64,000 nt of DNA, from contig NZ_CP047491.1 in the NCBI RefSeq assembly GCF_009931115.1, forward strand, positions 2,307,501 to 2,371,500, in the 5' to 3' direction. The DNA is from Microbulbifer hydrolyticus (GTDB taxonomy: Bacteria > Pseudomonadota > Gammaproteobacteria > Pseudomonadales > Cellvibrionaceae). Within the stretch, counting starts at the first letter, position 1. Each line of letters begins with the position of its first letter. This document shows, one piece after another, positions 43,824 through 53,231 of the stretch. Position numbers and translations under genes: made by a program. The notes under the pieces were generated by a model. It made no database searches. It had not been told where the DNA came from and worked only from the letters and a program-made list of their open reading frames with translations.

Positions 43824-44327
43824 CTATCGCTTGCCGGACTTGGGTTCCGGGTCCGGTACGGCAACCGAAGTGTCGGTTTTGACTTCCTGCATCACCACGT
43901 AGGTATGTGTTTCACGCACACCCGGGACGGATGCGAGCTTCTCGCCGAGGAATCGCCGGTAACCGAGCATATCCTTGATACGGATTTTGACCAGGTAATC
44001 GAAACCACCGGCCACCATATGGCACTCCTGAACCTCTTCGAGACTGGAAACATGCTTATTGAACGCTTCCAGAGTTTCCGTGGCGGTATCCGACAGGGAT
44101 ACCTGGATATACACCACCAGGCCCGCGTCGACCTTGAGCGGGTCGAGCAATGCCACATACTCCTGAATAAACCCTTCGCGCTCCAGGCGCTTCACCCGCT
44201 CCAGGCAAGGCGTGGGACTCAGGTTTACCCGACGGGCCAGCTCAACGTTAGGCAAGCGGCCAGCGCGCTGCAGAATGCGCAGAATCTGGCGATCAATGCG
44301 GTCCAGATCTTCCAACTTCCGAGACAT
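43824..44327 (-). CDS. Lrp/AsnC-family transcriptional regulator
   Basis: Start ATG 44327 (MSRKLEDLDRIDRQILRILQ); 17 extra upstream codons in frame are not needed. N-terminal winged helix: GRLPNVELARRVNLSPTPCLERVKRLEREGFIQEYVALLD. C-terminal RAM effector-binding domain: ECHMVAGGFDYLVKIRIKDMLGYRRFLGEKLASVPGVRETHTYVVMQEVK. The last 15 residues are extra and basic. Divergent from putA with a 139-bp gap. PutA here has no DNA-binding domain, so this gene is the likely proline-responsive regulator (PutR/Lrp role), an inference from context. Confidence 0.92.
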   Translation of the reverse strand: MSRKLEDLDRIDRQILRILQRAGRLPNVELARRVNLSPTPCLERVKRLEREGFIQEYVALLDPLKVDAGLVVYIQVSLSDTATETLEAFNKHVSSLEEVQECHMVAGGFDYLVKIRIKDMLGYRRFLGEKLASVPGVRETHTYVVMQEVKTDTSVAVPDPEPKSGKR

Positions 44328-44466
44328 ACAAAATACCCTACTGGTGATTAACCGAATAAGCCCTATATTTAACCACACTATTTCGCAATATGGCGATTAA
44401 TTCTGGGACGTTTACCACATAATCCGGTTTTTTATCCTGCACCCTTATTCTAGTCTGGGAGTACAC

Positions 44467-47400
44467 ATGTCTACACAGTTCGCCGGCCAATTGACCAAAG
44501 AGTTGCAAAATGCCCGCCAGAAGGCCCGTGAATACCTGCACGCCGACGAAAATCAGTGCGTCAGCGAGCTTTTGGCCGCCCCCCGCCCCGGGGAAGCCCT
44601 GCGAGAAAAGATTCTGGCCACTGCCAGCCAGCTGGTGGTCAAATCCCGCGAACAGCGCAGCAAGCGCGGCACGCTGGATGCCTTCCTGCAGCAGTTCGGT
44701 CTGTCCAATAAAGAAGGCGTGGCCCTGATGTGCCTGGCAGAGTCCCTTCTGCGCGTCCCGGACGCCGATACCGCAGACAAGCTGATCGCAGAAAAAGTCC
44801 ATTCCGGCAACTGGTCCAGCCACCGCGGCCAGTCGGATTCCCTGTTCGTGAATGCCTCCACCTGGGGGCTGATGCTTACCGGCAATATCGTCGAACTGGA
44901 CCCGGACATCACCGAGAAGCCCTCCACCCTGATGAAACGCCTGGTCAGCCGCATGGGTGAACCCATGGTGCGCACTTCCATGATGCAGGCGATGAAGATC
45001 ATGGGTGGCCAATACGTTCTCGGACGCACTATCAAGGAAGCCCTGAAGCGCGGCCCCGCGGAGAACAAGCCCGGTACCCGTTTCTCCTTCGACATGCTCG
45101 GTGAAGGTGCCCGCACCATGGCGGACGCCAAACGTTACTTCGACGCCTACATGATGGCGATCGAGGCAATCGGCGCAGACAACCTGAAGAAAAGCAGCGA
45201 GCAGCGCGATGTGGCGCAAGCCAATGGTATTTCCATCAAGCTCTCCGCCCTGCACCCCCGCTACAGCGAGTTGCAGCGTGAGCGGGTGATGAGCGAACTG
45301 CTGCCCACGGTGAAAGAACTCTGTCTGGCCGCAGCCAAGTTCGATATGGGACTTAATATCGACGCCGAGGAAGCCGACCGCCTGGATATCTCCCTGGATA
45401 TTTTTGAGGCACTGGCCCGCGCACCGGAGCTGAGAGACTGGCAAGGCCTCGGGTTTGTTCTGCAGGCCTACCAGAAACGCTCCCCTCATGTGGCGGACTG
45501 GCTGATCGCCCTCGGTCGCGATACCGGTCGCAAGCTGATGGTGCGCCTCGTCAAGGGGGCCTACTGGGACACCGAAATCAAACACGCCCAGCAGATGGGC
45601 CTGAGCGACTACCCGGTGTATACCCGCAAGTGCCACACCGACTTGTCCTACCAGGTATGCGCGAAGAAACTGCTGGACGCCCGCGATGCCATCTACCCAC
45701 AGTTCGCTACCCACAACGCCTATACCGTGGGCCTGATTCTGGAACTGGCCGGCGACACCAACGACTACGAATTCCAGCGTCTGCACGGCATGGGCCACCT
45801 GCTCTACGACCAGATTGAAGCGGTGTACGGCAGGCGCGTACCGGTGCGTGTCTACGCCCCGGTCGGCGCCCACAAAGACCTGCTTCCCTACCTGGTTCGT
45901 CGCCTGCTGGAAAATGGCGCCAACAGTTCCTTCGTCAATCGTTTTATGGACGAGAAGACCCCGGTCAGTGAGCTGGTACAGGACACTCTGAAACAGAGTG
46001 AAGCCTGCAATCCTTACCGCCACCCGGAAATCCCGGTACCGGCAGATATCTACATCGGCCACGAGTCACTGCCGCGGAAAAACTCCCACGGCATCGAGCT
46101 GACCGACCCCATCGCCGCAGAACCAATGAAAAAGGCTGTCGCCACAACCGCAGGCGCCTCCTGGGCCGGCGGACCGATTATCGACGGTGTTGCCAGCACG
46201 GGCGACCAGACTGTGGTAAACCCGGCCACCGGCGAACCTGTCGGCCACACTGCCGACACCGACGCGATCCAGATCGACAAAGCATTTACTTCGGCAGCGG
46301 AACACCAGCGCGCCTGGAACCGCCTCGGTGGCGATGCCCGCGCAAAAATCCTCGACAAGGTTGCGGACCTGTATGAGGAGCACATGAACGAGCTGGTCGC
46401 GATCATCTGCCGCGAAGCAGGCCGTACTCTCAACGATGGTATTTCCGAAGTGCGTGAGGCTGTGGATTTCTGTCGTTATTACGCCAATGGTGCACGCAAG
46501 CATTTCAGCGAGCCCACCGTGCTTCCCGGTCCCACGGGTGAGAGCAATGAACTGAGCCTGTGCGGCCGCGGGGTGTTTGTGTGTATCAGCCCGTGGAACT
46601 TCCCGCTGGCGATTTTTACCGGCCAGGTGGTCGCGGCCCTCGCCGCCGGCAACGGCGTGCTTGCCAAACCGGCAGAACAGACCCCGTGCATTGCCCACCG
46701 GGCAGTACAGCTGATGCACGAAGCCGGTGTTCCGCAGAAGGTCCTGCACCTGGTAACCGGCACCGGTGCTGCCATTGGCAAACCGCTGCTGGACGACCCG
46801 CGGGTTGCCGGTGTGGCCTTTACCGGTTCCACTGAAACCGCCAAGCACATCAACATGCAGCTGGCCGCCAAAGACGGCCCTATCGTTCCGCTGATCGCCG
46901 AAACCGGCGGCCAGAACGTGATGGTCGTGGACTCTACTGCGCTGCCGGAACAGGTCGTGGACGATGTGATTCAGTCTGCGTTCCTGAGTGCCGGCCAGCG
47001 CTGCTCTGCACTGCGTATTCTGTGTGTACAGGATGTCATCGCTGACAACCTTCTCGGCATGCTGAAAGGTGCCTGTGATGAGTTGACCCTGGGCGACCCG
47101 TCAAAGCTGGAAACCGATATCGGTCCGGTCATCGACGAAAAGGCACTGGGACTACTGGAGCAGCACCGCGAGCGCATGCAACAGGAGGCCAAACCGCTGT
47201 TTGCGTTTGACGAAAGCAAACGCCCACAGAGCGGCACCTTCTTCGGTCCGCAGGTGGTCGAAATCGAGGACTTCAATCTGCTCAAGCGCGAGGTGTTCGG
47301 TCCTTTCCTGCACGTGGTGCGTTTCAAGGCCGACGAGCTGGAGGATGTGATCCGTCGCATCAATGCCACCGGTTACGGCCTGACCTTCGGCCTCCACTCC

Positions 47401-47640
47401 CGTATCGAAGGGCGTGCCGGCGCCATCTTCAAGCGTGTGGATGTCGGTAACTGCTATGTGAACCGGGATATGGTCGGCGCGGTTGTGGGCGTGAACCCGT
47501 TCGGCGGTATGGGGCTGTCGGGCACCGGCCCCAAAGCCGGCGGTCCGCACTACCTGTTCCGCTTTGCCAACGAGAAGACCAAGACCGTCAACATTGTCGC
47601 CACCGGCGGCAACACCGAGCTGTTTACCCTGGGACAGTAA
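44467..47640 (+). CDS. putA: Bifunctional proline dehydrogenase / L-glutamate-gamma-semialdehyde dehydrogenase
   Basis: Oxidises proline to glutamate in two steps. 1057 residues, so it lacks the N-terminal ribbon-helix-helix of the 1320-residue E. coli protein and should be purely enzymatic. The FAD barrel domain spans about 100-430, with GRKLMVRLVKGAYWDTEIKHAQ (Lys363 region) and YPQFATHNAYTVG. The NAD-linked aldehyde dehydrogenase domain starts near 550: CISPWNFPLAIFTGQ, catalytic base Glu812 in IAETGGQN and nucleophile Cys846 in SAGQRCSALR. An oligomerisation flap is at the end. GGGAG precedes the ATG by seven bases. Monocistronic, divergent from an Lrp regulator. Confidence 0.97.
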   Translation: MSTQFAGQLTKELQNARQKAREYLHADENQCVSELLAAPRPGEALREKILATASQLVVKSREQRSKRGTLDAFLQQFGLSNKEGVALMCLAESLLRVPDADTADKLIAEKVHSGNWSSHRGQSDSLFVNASTWGLMLTGNIVELDPDITEKPSTLMKRLVSRMGEPMVRTSMMQAMKIMGGQYVLGRTIKEALKRGPAENKPGTRFSFDMLGEGARTMADAKRYFDAYMMAIEAIGADNLKKSSEQRDVAQANGISIKLSALHPRYSELQRERVMSELLPTVKELCLAAAKFDMGLNIDAEEADRLDISLDIFEALARAPELRDWQGLGFVLQAYQKRSPHVADWLIALGRDTGRKLMVRLVKGAYWDTEIKHAQQMGLSDYPVYTRKCHTDLSYQVCAKKLLDARDAIYPQFATHNAYTVGLILELAGDTNDYEFQRLHGMGHLLYDQIEAVYGRRVPVRVYAPVGAHKDLLPYLVRRLLENGANSSFVNRFMDEKTPVSELVQDTLKQSEACNPYRHPEIPVPADIYIGHESLPRKNSHGIELTDPIAAEPMKKAVATTAGASWAGGPIIDGVASTGDQTVVNPATGEPVGHTADTDAIQIDKAFTSAAEHQRAWNRLGGDARAKILDKVADLYEEHMNELVAIICREAGRTLNDGISEVREAVDFCRYYANGARKHFSEPTVLPGPTGESNELSLCGRGVFVCISPWNFPLAIFTGQVVAALAAGNGVLAKPAEQTPCIAHRAVQLMHEAGVPQKVLHLVTGTGAAIGKPLLDDPRVAGVAFTGSTETAKHINMQLAAKDGPIVPLIAETGGQNVMVVDSTALPEQVVDDVIQSAFLSAGQRCSALRILCVQDVIADNLLGMLKGACDELTLGDPSKLETDIGPVIDEKALGLLEQHRERMQQEAKPLFAFDESKRPQSGTFFGPQVVEIEDFNLLKREVFGPFLHVVRFKADELEDVIRRINATGYGLTFGLHSRIEGRAGAIFKRVDVGNCYVNRDMVGAVVGVNPFGGMGLSGTGPKAGGPHYLFRFANEKTKTVNIVATGGNTELFTLGQ

Positions 47641-47745
47641 GCCATCCGGGGTACACCCGCTCGTCACGGGCCAGAAACGCCGCTGCCGATTCTGGCGTCA
47701 GGGCGATTGGAACTACGGCGCGTATAACGGACCAATCTACATGCG

Positions 47746-47771
47746 CAAAAAAGCCGGGCTTTGAGCCCGGC
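47746..47771 (-). terminator. Rho-independent terminator of the glycine-zipper lipoprotein gene
   Basis: GCCGGGCT-CAAA-type hairpin with a six-T run on the minus strand. It lies 30 bases beyond the stop of the 47802-48197 gene. Also close enough to putA (ends 47640) to help terminate it from the other side. Confidence 0.85.
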
Positions 47772-47801
47772 GCAACATCCTGTGGTTTGCCGAATACTTG
47801 G

Positions 47802-48197
47802 TTAATTCAACACGCGATATCCGCGCCCGCGCAAACAGTTGCGCGCGATGTAATTCTGTTCCGCGTGGGCACTGCCCACACCGCTGACGCCTCCAATCAG
47901 GGCACCGGCACCGGCGGCGGCTGCCGCCGCGCTGCTGGTATCGCCGATAATGGCCCCCAGCGCACCGCCCAATAGCGCACCACCGGCAGCTCGCGTCACA
48001 CCGCGGCGCCCGGCATCATTCCTCGCCGCCATCGACAGGGTTTTGCAATCTGCGAGATCAAGCTGGTACTGCCGCATATTGACGCCGTAGGTATCAATCA
48101 CAATACCGCCAGCCCCATACACCTGCTCCTGTTGATAGGCGCACCCAATCAAGGTTGCTGCGCTTAAGCCCACAGCGGCCATGATTTTGTATCTCAT
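47802..48197 (-). CDS. Glycine-zipper lipoprotein (131 aa)
   Basis: Signal MRYKIMAAVGLSAATLIGCAYQ with lipobox LIGC. Mature part: a hydrophilic N-half, then the glycine-zipper TRAAGGALLGGALGAIIGDTSSAAAAAAGAGALIGGVSG (about 70-110), a helical hairpin that inserts into the membrane as in SlyB/YMGG-like proteins. The tail HAEQNYIARNCLRGRGYRVLN is the conserved ending of this lipoprotein group. Probably an envelope-stress lipoprotein. Monocistronic. Confidence 0.85.
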   Translation of the reverse strand: MRYKIMAAVGLSAATLIGCAYQQEQVYGAGGIVIDTYGVNMRQYQLDLADCKTLSMAARNDAGRRGVTRAAGGALLGGALGAIIGDTSSAAAAAAGAGALIGGVSGVGSAHAEQNYIARNCLRGRGYRVLN

Positions 48198-48343
48198 TGG
48201 CGCTCCTCACCACATTTGTCGCCTGTGTCTACTTAGGTTTAGATGAGGGTTGGAAAGCGCGCCACGCTATTTCGGCATAACGGGAGGTGGGCTAGGAACA
48301 GGAAGTTTGGAAGGCAGTATGCGGCGCAGGTTCTGCGCCCGGG

Positions 48344-49093
48344 TCAGCGGTAGAAGTACTCCAGATTCAGCCGCTGGGGATCGCCGGAACGGTCCAGCAG
48401 GTTCGTGACACCGACAAACCGCATCAGCTTCGGTTCGGCCTGGCCTTGGTCAGCGCTTTCCGCGTACTCGAGATATATGTCACCGCCAGCGATCCAACGC
48501 AGGATCGCCTGTGCCAGGTCCACGCGAATACACAGGTCAGCCTCAGGGTTCTGGCAAGGCGTGGCCGCCGCTCTCAACCCGATTGTCCTGCCGTGAACCG
48601 GCGACGCAAACTGGAACTGCAGTTCTTCGCCAGCCTTCAAAACTGACCAGTGCCGGCGCACCAGTGCATCGAACCCGGCATCGATCACATCGAGCTGACC
48701 GTCGGAAAAAACCTTGTCGCGATACTCGGCGTTGCGATTCGCCCGATAACGAAGCCGCCAGCCATCCGCAACCCGGGTGGCTTCACGAACCTCGCCACTA
48801 CGGAAATCTTCCTGGGAAATCTGCGGGCGCGTGTCCTGTAGCAGGCCCGAACGGCCAGCGTCCCCGGTTATGTGTTTTTCTGCAATTTTATTGGCTTGAG
48901 GTTGACCTGGTGTGTAATACACAACCCGCACCTCCCCGGCCGCTCGTGGCAGAAAATACTCGCAGTAGCGAACATCAGGCTCTTCAACACCACTCGCCCG
49001 CCCGACCACTGTAGCCGCACTCTCCACAGTATCGGGAGCATTGCACCCGTCCACCGCCAGTGAAGCCGCCAACACCAATTCGATCATAGACAC
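48344..49093 (-). CDS. Exported protein of unknown function, last gene of the sigma/ChrR-linked operon (249 aa)
   Basis: The first 13 residues (MSMIELVLAASLA) are a short hydrophobic start that could be a signal, and the next ones (VDGCNAPDTVESAAT) begin the mature protein. Contains four Cys (CNAP, VRYCEYF, TPCQNP, DLCIRV) that may form disulfides. The C-half is Asp/Arg-rich with WIAGGDIYLEYAESAD. I know no family for it. It lies 32 bp after DUF2878 on the same strand, so it is probably part of the operon that begins at 54538. Confidence 0.6.
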   Translation of the reverse strand: MSMIELVLAASLAVDGCNAPDTVESAATVVGRASGVEEPDVRYCEYFLPRAAGEVRVVYYTPGQPQANKIAEKHITGDAGRSGLLQDTRPQISQEDFRSGEVREATRVADGWRLRYRANRNAEYRDKVFSDGQLDVIDAGFDALVRRHWSVLKAGEELQFQFASPVHGRTIGLRAAATPCQNPEADLCIRVDLAQAILRWIAGGDIYLEYAESADQGQAEPKLMRFVGVTNLLDRSGDPQRLNLEYFYR

Positions 49094-49125
49094 CTCCTGT
49101 GTACACCGTCAGCCCATGACAGGCC

Positions 49126-49680
49126 TTACAGGCGAAACAGCCGCATTCGGGCGCAAACTAACAGTAGTGGCAAGAATGCACTCCACAGAACTGCGAGCAA
49201 CAGCACGGTTTGAAGAACCGGCTCTGCGAACACCACAGAGCCATTGATCTTGGCCCCAATCCAGTAGCTGAACGGGCCAGCGACGCCCCCGACTACCGCG
49301 GCAATCGCCAGGTTCCGATGCAGGAAGGCGAACGCAAAACGCAGCGCGAGTGCAAAATTCATCCACAAAAAAAGTAACCAGGACGGCAGCAGGAAAAACT
49401 CGTGGCTAGCGGTGAATACGCCCACCCGAAAAAGAGCGGCATCCATCCAGCACCCGAACAGGGTGACCAGTGCCACCCAGCGCAACGTCCTTACAGTCCA
49501 CTCAGTACTGAAGGGATTTCCGTTAAACAGCCACACATGAAGTGCAATATTTAGCGCGGTCACCCCTGCGAGCAGAGTTGCCCCCGGCGCCAGAACACAA
49601 ATCAGCCAGACCACTTCGAACAGAAGGCCACTGATCAGTAATTTCCCGATACCCAGGGACTGAACTTGTGAGAGTGCCAC
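49126..49680 (-). CDS. DUF2878 membrane protein
   Basis: Five hydrophobic segments in 184 residues, including GIGKLLISGLLFEVVWLICVLAPGATLL at the N-terminus and a conserved FLLPSWLLFLWMNFALALRFAFAFL. DUF2878 genes are typical companions of the cfa/DUF1365/amine-oxidase cluster. I take GTG 49680 as start, giving the usual length; the frame continues upstream into cfa, but the first part there is not of this family. Starts 14 bases after the cfa stop, so it is translationally linked. Confidence 0.8.
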   Translation of the reverse strand: MALSQVQSLGIGKLLISGLLFEVVWLICVLAPGATLLAGVTALNIALHVWLFNGNPFSTEWTVRTLRWVALVTLFGCWMDAALFRVGVFTASHEFFLLPSWLLFLWMNFALALRFAFAFLHRNLAIAAVVGGVAGPFSYWIGAKINGSVVFAEPVLQTVLLLAVLWSAFLPLLLVCARMRLFRL

Positions 49681-49694
49681 TGCTACCCGCCCAC

Positions 49695-51101
49695 TCAGTG
49701 AAGGTGCGGCAGCGTATTGCAACGCGGCTTGGCAAACGTAAATTGCGCAGTACTGATGACACGCTCCAGAAAGCCGCCTTCGCAGTAGCAAAAATAGAAA
49801 TCCCACATATTGATAAAGCGCTGGTCAAAGCCCTGGGCACGCACTTCATCGATACGCTCGAAAAAGGCCTTTCTCCACGATCGCAGTGTCATCGCATAGT
49901 CAAAGGTAATGTCGTCCAGTCCCACGATCTGCATGTCAGTGTGACAGGCAATATTGTCAGCAACGACCTGGTTGGAAGGGAGACATCCACCGGGGAAAAT
50001 GTAACGCTGAATAAAATCCACACTATTTTTGTACTGCTCAAAGCGCTGATCCTGGATGGTAATGGCCTGCATCACCATCAGGCCATCCGGCTTTAACAGT
50101 CCACTGCAGCGGGAGAAAAATTCCCGGTAGTACTTGTATCCAACCGCCTCGACCATCTCGATGGAAACAATCTTGTCGTACTGGCCTTCCAGCTCACGAT
50201 AGTCTTTCAGCAGCAAGGTAACTCTGTCTTCCAGGCCTTCACGGGCCACCCATGCCTTTGCGTATTCGTATTGCTGCCTGGAGATGGTGGTTGTGGTTAC
50301 CCGGCACCCGGTTTTCTTTGCCGCGTAAATGGCCATGCCTCCCCAACCGGTGCCAATCTCAAGCAGGTGATCGCTCTCCTTCAATTGCAGCTTTCGACAA
50401 ATGCGAGCAAGCTTGAACTCCGATGCTTCCGCGAGGCTCGCATCTTTTGCGGGAAAGACGGCCGATGAGTACAGCATGGTCGGATCAAGGAACAGTCCAA
50501 AGAAATCGTTTCCGAGATCATAATGCGCGGAAATATTTCGACGTGAGCCCTTCAATGAATTGCCGTTCAACCGGTGCAGCCCTTTGAGAACCAGCTTATT
50601 CACAAAGTTCCACTTGGAGTCGAGACTGTTCAGCAACGCCATATTGGCGACCATAATACGGATAACCTGGACCAGATCCGGCGAGTACCAGGCGCCATCC
50701 ATGTATGCCTCTCCGGACCCAATTGAGCCATTGAGCAGTACCTGGGTATAGAGCGAAGGATCCGAAACGTGGATATGCGCCTCCAGCTCAGAGGAACCCT
50801 CCGGTTCGCCAAACACAAAAACCTCGGGCGCATCGTTCTGGCTGTGCTGCTGATCGGCACGCGGAGAATAGTGCTCATAGACAAATAATGTGCCCATGCT
50901 CAGGTCTTTCAGCTTGTCCAAAACCAGTGTTCTGGCCAGGCGCTCAAACCAGGGCAAGGGTCTCTGGTAGTCCGCATCGCCAGTAGCCGGGACGGCCGCG
51001 GTGTCAAAGCTGCCGTCGGCGCCGCCCACAATGTTTTTATCGTTTGGACTCGACAGAAATTCCCGTCCAGAAACTGGAGCTGTGTTGTATCCAGATTTCA
51101 T
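49695..51101 (-). CDS. cfa: Cyclopropane-fatty-acyl-phospholipid synthase family methyltransferase
   Basis: Modifies unsaturated acyl chains of membrane phospholipids using SAM. Start ATG 51101 has GGAG 10 bases upstream; a longer frame starts at 51122. Signatures: the N-terminal domain near DPSLYTQVLLNGSIGSGEAYMDGAWYSPDL, then RRNISAHYDLGNDFFGLFLDPTMLYSSAVF, SAM motif HLLEIGTGWGGMAIYAAKKTGC, IVSIEMVEAVGYKYYREFF and the C-terminal FDQRFINMWDFYFCYCEGGFLERVI. This is the form found next to DUF1365 and FAD amine-oxidase genes, which is regulated by ECF sigma/ChrR systems in other bacteria. Confidence 0.93.
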   Translation of the reverse strand: MKSGYNTAPVSGREFLSSPNDKNIVGGADGSFDTAAVPATGDADYQRPLPWFERLARTLVLDKLKDLSMGTLFVYEHYSPRADQQHSQNDAPEVFVFGEPEGSSELEAHIHVSDPSLYTQVLLNGSIGSGEAYMDGAWYSPDLVQVIRIMVANMALLNSLDSKWNFVNKLVLKGLHRLNGNSLKGSRRNISAHYDLGNDFFGLFLDPTMLYSSAVFPAKDASLAEASEFKLARICRKLQLKESDHLLEIGTGWGGMAIYAAKKTGCRVTTTTISRQQYEYAKAWVAREGLEDRVTLLLKDYRELEGQYDKIVSIEMVEAVGYKYYREFFSRCSGLLKPDGLMVMQAITIQDQRFEQYKNSVDFIQRYIFPGGCLPSNQVVADNIACHTDMQIVGLDDITFDYAMTLRSWRKAFFERIDEVRAQGFDQRFINMWDFYFCYCEGGFLERVISTAQFTFAKPRCNTLPHLH

Positions 51102-51192
51102 ATCAATTTTTCTCCGGCTCAAAATTGCTTCTCAATCACGTCACATCAGGGCACATCACACCTTAACCCCCGTGCTAGCGGGCACCCTGGTA

Positions 51193-51951
51193 TCAAGGGT
51201 TGCGTTCCCTCCCCGGATGGGAATGAATTGGCACACGCTTTAATAGCAGTTTCAGGGCCTGCCAGTAAATTGAGATGATGATTTTTACGGTGTGCAATGG
51301 GAACTGGATCAGTTTCATTCGCAGGGCGGCGGGACTAATTTCTTCACGTTTCAGGTTCATACTGGCATCGAACACCCGTTCACCGTCTTCAATGGAACGG
51401 ATACTCACAGACAGCGCTTTATCGGGCAGCGTGCTTTTCCAAAGATATCGCTGCCCCAGTGGCATAAATGGTGAAACGTGCAGGGATTTGGCAAATTCAG
51501 CCCGCTGCACCGGCCCCTGCCCCTGTGAAGCCATATCCAACACATACCCATGTCGCTCGTTCCACGGCGTGTTGTGCACGTCCACGAGCAAAAACTCAAC
51601 ATTTTCCCCGGTCTTGTCAAAGCAGTAATAGATGCTGATGGGGTTCATGTTGTAGCCGAAATAGCGCCAGTTCGCGAGCAGCGCGATAGGCCCGGCGGGA
51701 CGCACCCCGGTTTCCTCGGCTACGCGGTCGCGCACCGCCCGATCCAGGGGAACAGCGGGGTCACCGTAGAAATCCTCCCGGCAAAAACTGGCCGGCGCCC
51801 CTCGCCTGCCCGACCACCAGCGCGATTGGGCAAAGATTTGCGGAAGCTCATCGAGAAATGCATAGACCATAAACCCCCGATAGCGGAAGCCGTGTTCACG
51901 GGGCTTCAAACGCCGGTGCTGGATCCAGCCGGAGTAAAGGCCACTGCGCAT
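51193..51951 (-). CDS. DUF1365 family protein
   Basis: Start ATG 51951, overlapping the amine-oxidase stop (TAATG). 252 residues. Family features: SGWIQHRRLKPREHGFRYRGFMVYAFLDEL at the N-terminus, the LLANWRYFGYNMNPISIYYCFD segment, LLVDVHNTPWNERHGYVLD and FAKSLHVSPFMPLGQRYLWK. Cytosolic or membrane-peripheral; function unknown but always close to cfa and FAD-amine-oxidase genes, pointing to membrane-lipid or carotenoid-linked chemistry. Gene order and overlap indicate one operon with its neighbours. Confidence 0.92.
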   Translation of the reverse strand: MRSGLYSGWIQHRRLKPREHGFRYRGFMVYAFLDELPQIFAQSRWWSGRRGAPASFCREDFYGDPAVPLDRAVRDRVAEETGVRPAGPIALLANWRYFGYNMNPISIYYCFDKTGENVEFLLVDVHNTPWNERHGYVLDMASQGQGPVQRAEFAKSLHVSPFMPLGQRYLWKSTLPDKALSVSIRSIEDGERVFDASMNLKREEISPAALRMKLIQFPLHTVKIIISIYWQALKLLLKRVPIHSHPGRERNP

Positions 51952-53231
51952 TAGAAGTCGACCCCCAAGCCCTTCGCAACCCGAAGCGCACTTGTCACAC
52001 CATCTTCGTGGAAACCGTTGGCCCAGTAGGCGCCACAAAACCAGCTCCGGTTGACGCCATTGATCTCCGACCAGCGAGACTGGGCGTGATTGCCATCAAC
52101 CGAAAACTGAGGATGCGAGTACTCGAAACGCCCAAGCACCTGCGCCGGATCGATCGCATCATCCGCATTGAGTGTCACGCAGTAGGTTTTTTTTGCATCC
52201 AGCCGCTGAAGAATATTCATATTGTAAGTGAGGATAGGCAGGCGATCGTGGTCTGCCTGAAGCCGGTAGTTCCAGCTCGCCCAGGCGCTTCGCCTGCGGG
52301 GCAAGAGACTGATATCGGTGTGCAGGACCACGGAATTCTTTTCATAGGGGATATTTCCGAGCACATCTTGCTCCTCAGGGCTGGCATCGGACAGCAGAGA
52401 CAACGCCTGGTCTGAATGGCAGGCAAATATCACCTGGTCGAACTCTCTCTGCTGAACAGTCCCGGATTGATCACGGTACTGCAGGGTAACACCGTGCGCA
52501 TGCCGCACCACCTTTTGCACCGGGCAGGACAAATGAATCCGATCCGCAAAGGCGCGCGCCAGTGGCGCGATATAGCTTCGTGAGCCGCCCTGAATTACCC
52601 GCCACTGGGGGCGATTGAAAATATTGAGCAGTCCATGGTTGTAAAAAAAACGGATGAAAAAATCCACCGAAAAGTCGAGCATTCTGGACATACTCGCGGA
52701 CCAGATGGCCGAGCCCATTGGGATAAGATAGCGCGAGGAGAACTCCGCTGAATAGCCATTATTGTCGAGATACGCGCCCAAGGTCATTGAGGGCCCCAGA
52801 TCCCCCCGCCGCCAGTCATCCACGGCATCGCGGTTAAAGCGAACGATGTCCTTCAGCATACGCCAGTGGCCGCCATCGATCAGGTTGCGACGTTGGGCAA
52901 ACAGGGAATTAAGGTTATTGCCCGCGTATTCAAAATCCCGGGATCCCGAACCTTCCATTCCGGGCTTAGACACACTGAACCCCATATCAGTGGGTTGCGA
53001 CTCAACTCCGATTTTGTCCATCAGCTTGATGAAATTGGGATAGGTCCAGTCATTGAAAACAATAAATCCAGTATCAATTGGCAGTACTCGGCCATCCTCG
53101 TAAACATCGATGGTCGCGGTATGCCCCCCCAGGCGGTCATCGGCCTCGAACAGGGTAATTTCATACTTCTCGTGCAATTGATAGGCCGCGGTCAATCCCG
53201 AAATACCACTGCCAATGACGGCAATTTTCAT
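51951..53231 (-). CDS. FAD-dependent amine-oxidase-like protein (NAD(P)-binding, 426 aa)
   Basis: Start ATG 53231, preceded by AAGGAGAGCC; the frame extends 19 codons further. Dinucleotide motif MKIAVIGSGISGLTAAYQLHEKYEITLFEADDRLGGHT, then DTGFIVFNDWTYPNFIKLMDKIGVESQPTDMGFSV. C-terminal VNRSWFCGAYWANGFHEDGVTSALRVAKGLGV has the second FAD-contacting GAYWANGFHEDG motif. It is the FAD oxidoreductase routinely linked with DUF1365 and cfa. Substrate unknown; the fold is shared with phytoene desaturase and amine oxidases. Overlaps the SDR stop by four bases. Confidence 0.93.
   Translation of the reverse strand: MKIAVIGSGISGLTAAYQLHEKYEITLFEADDRLGGHTATIDVYEDGRVLPIDTGFIVFNDWTYPNFIKLMDKIGVESQPTDMGFSVSKPGMEGSGSRDFEYAGNNLNSLFAQRRNLIDGGHWRMLKDIVRFNRDAVDDWRRGDLGPSMTLGAYLDNNGYSAEFSSRYLIPMGSAIWSASMSRMLDFSVDFFIRFFYNHGLLNIFNRPQWRVIQGGSRSYIAPLARAFADRIHLSCPVQKVVRHAHGVTLQYRDQSGTVQQREFDQVIFACHSDQALSLLSDASPEEQDVLGNIPYEKNSVVLHTDISLLPRRRSAWASWNYRLQADHDRLPILTYNMNILQRLDAKKTYCVTLNADDAIDPAQVLGRFEYSHPQFSVDGNHAQSRWSEINGVNRSWFCGAYWANGFHEDGVTSALRVAKGLGVDF

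Noticed and set aside
44338-46062. 574-aa minus-strand ORF opposite putA
   Set aside because: Antisense shadow of the conserved proline dehydrogenase domain.
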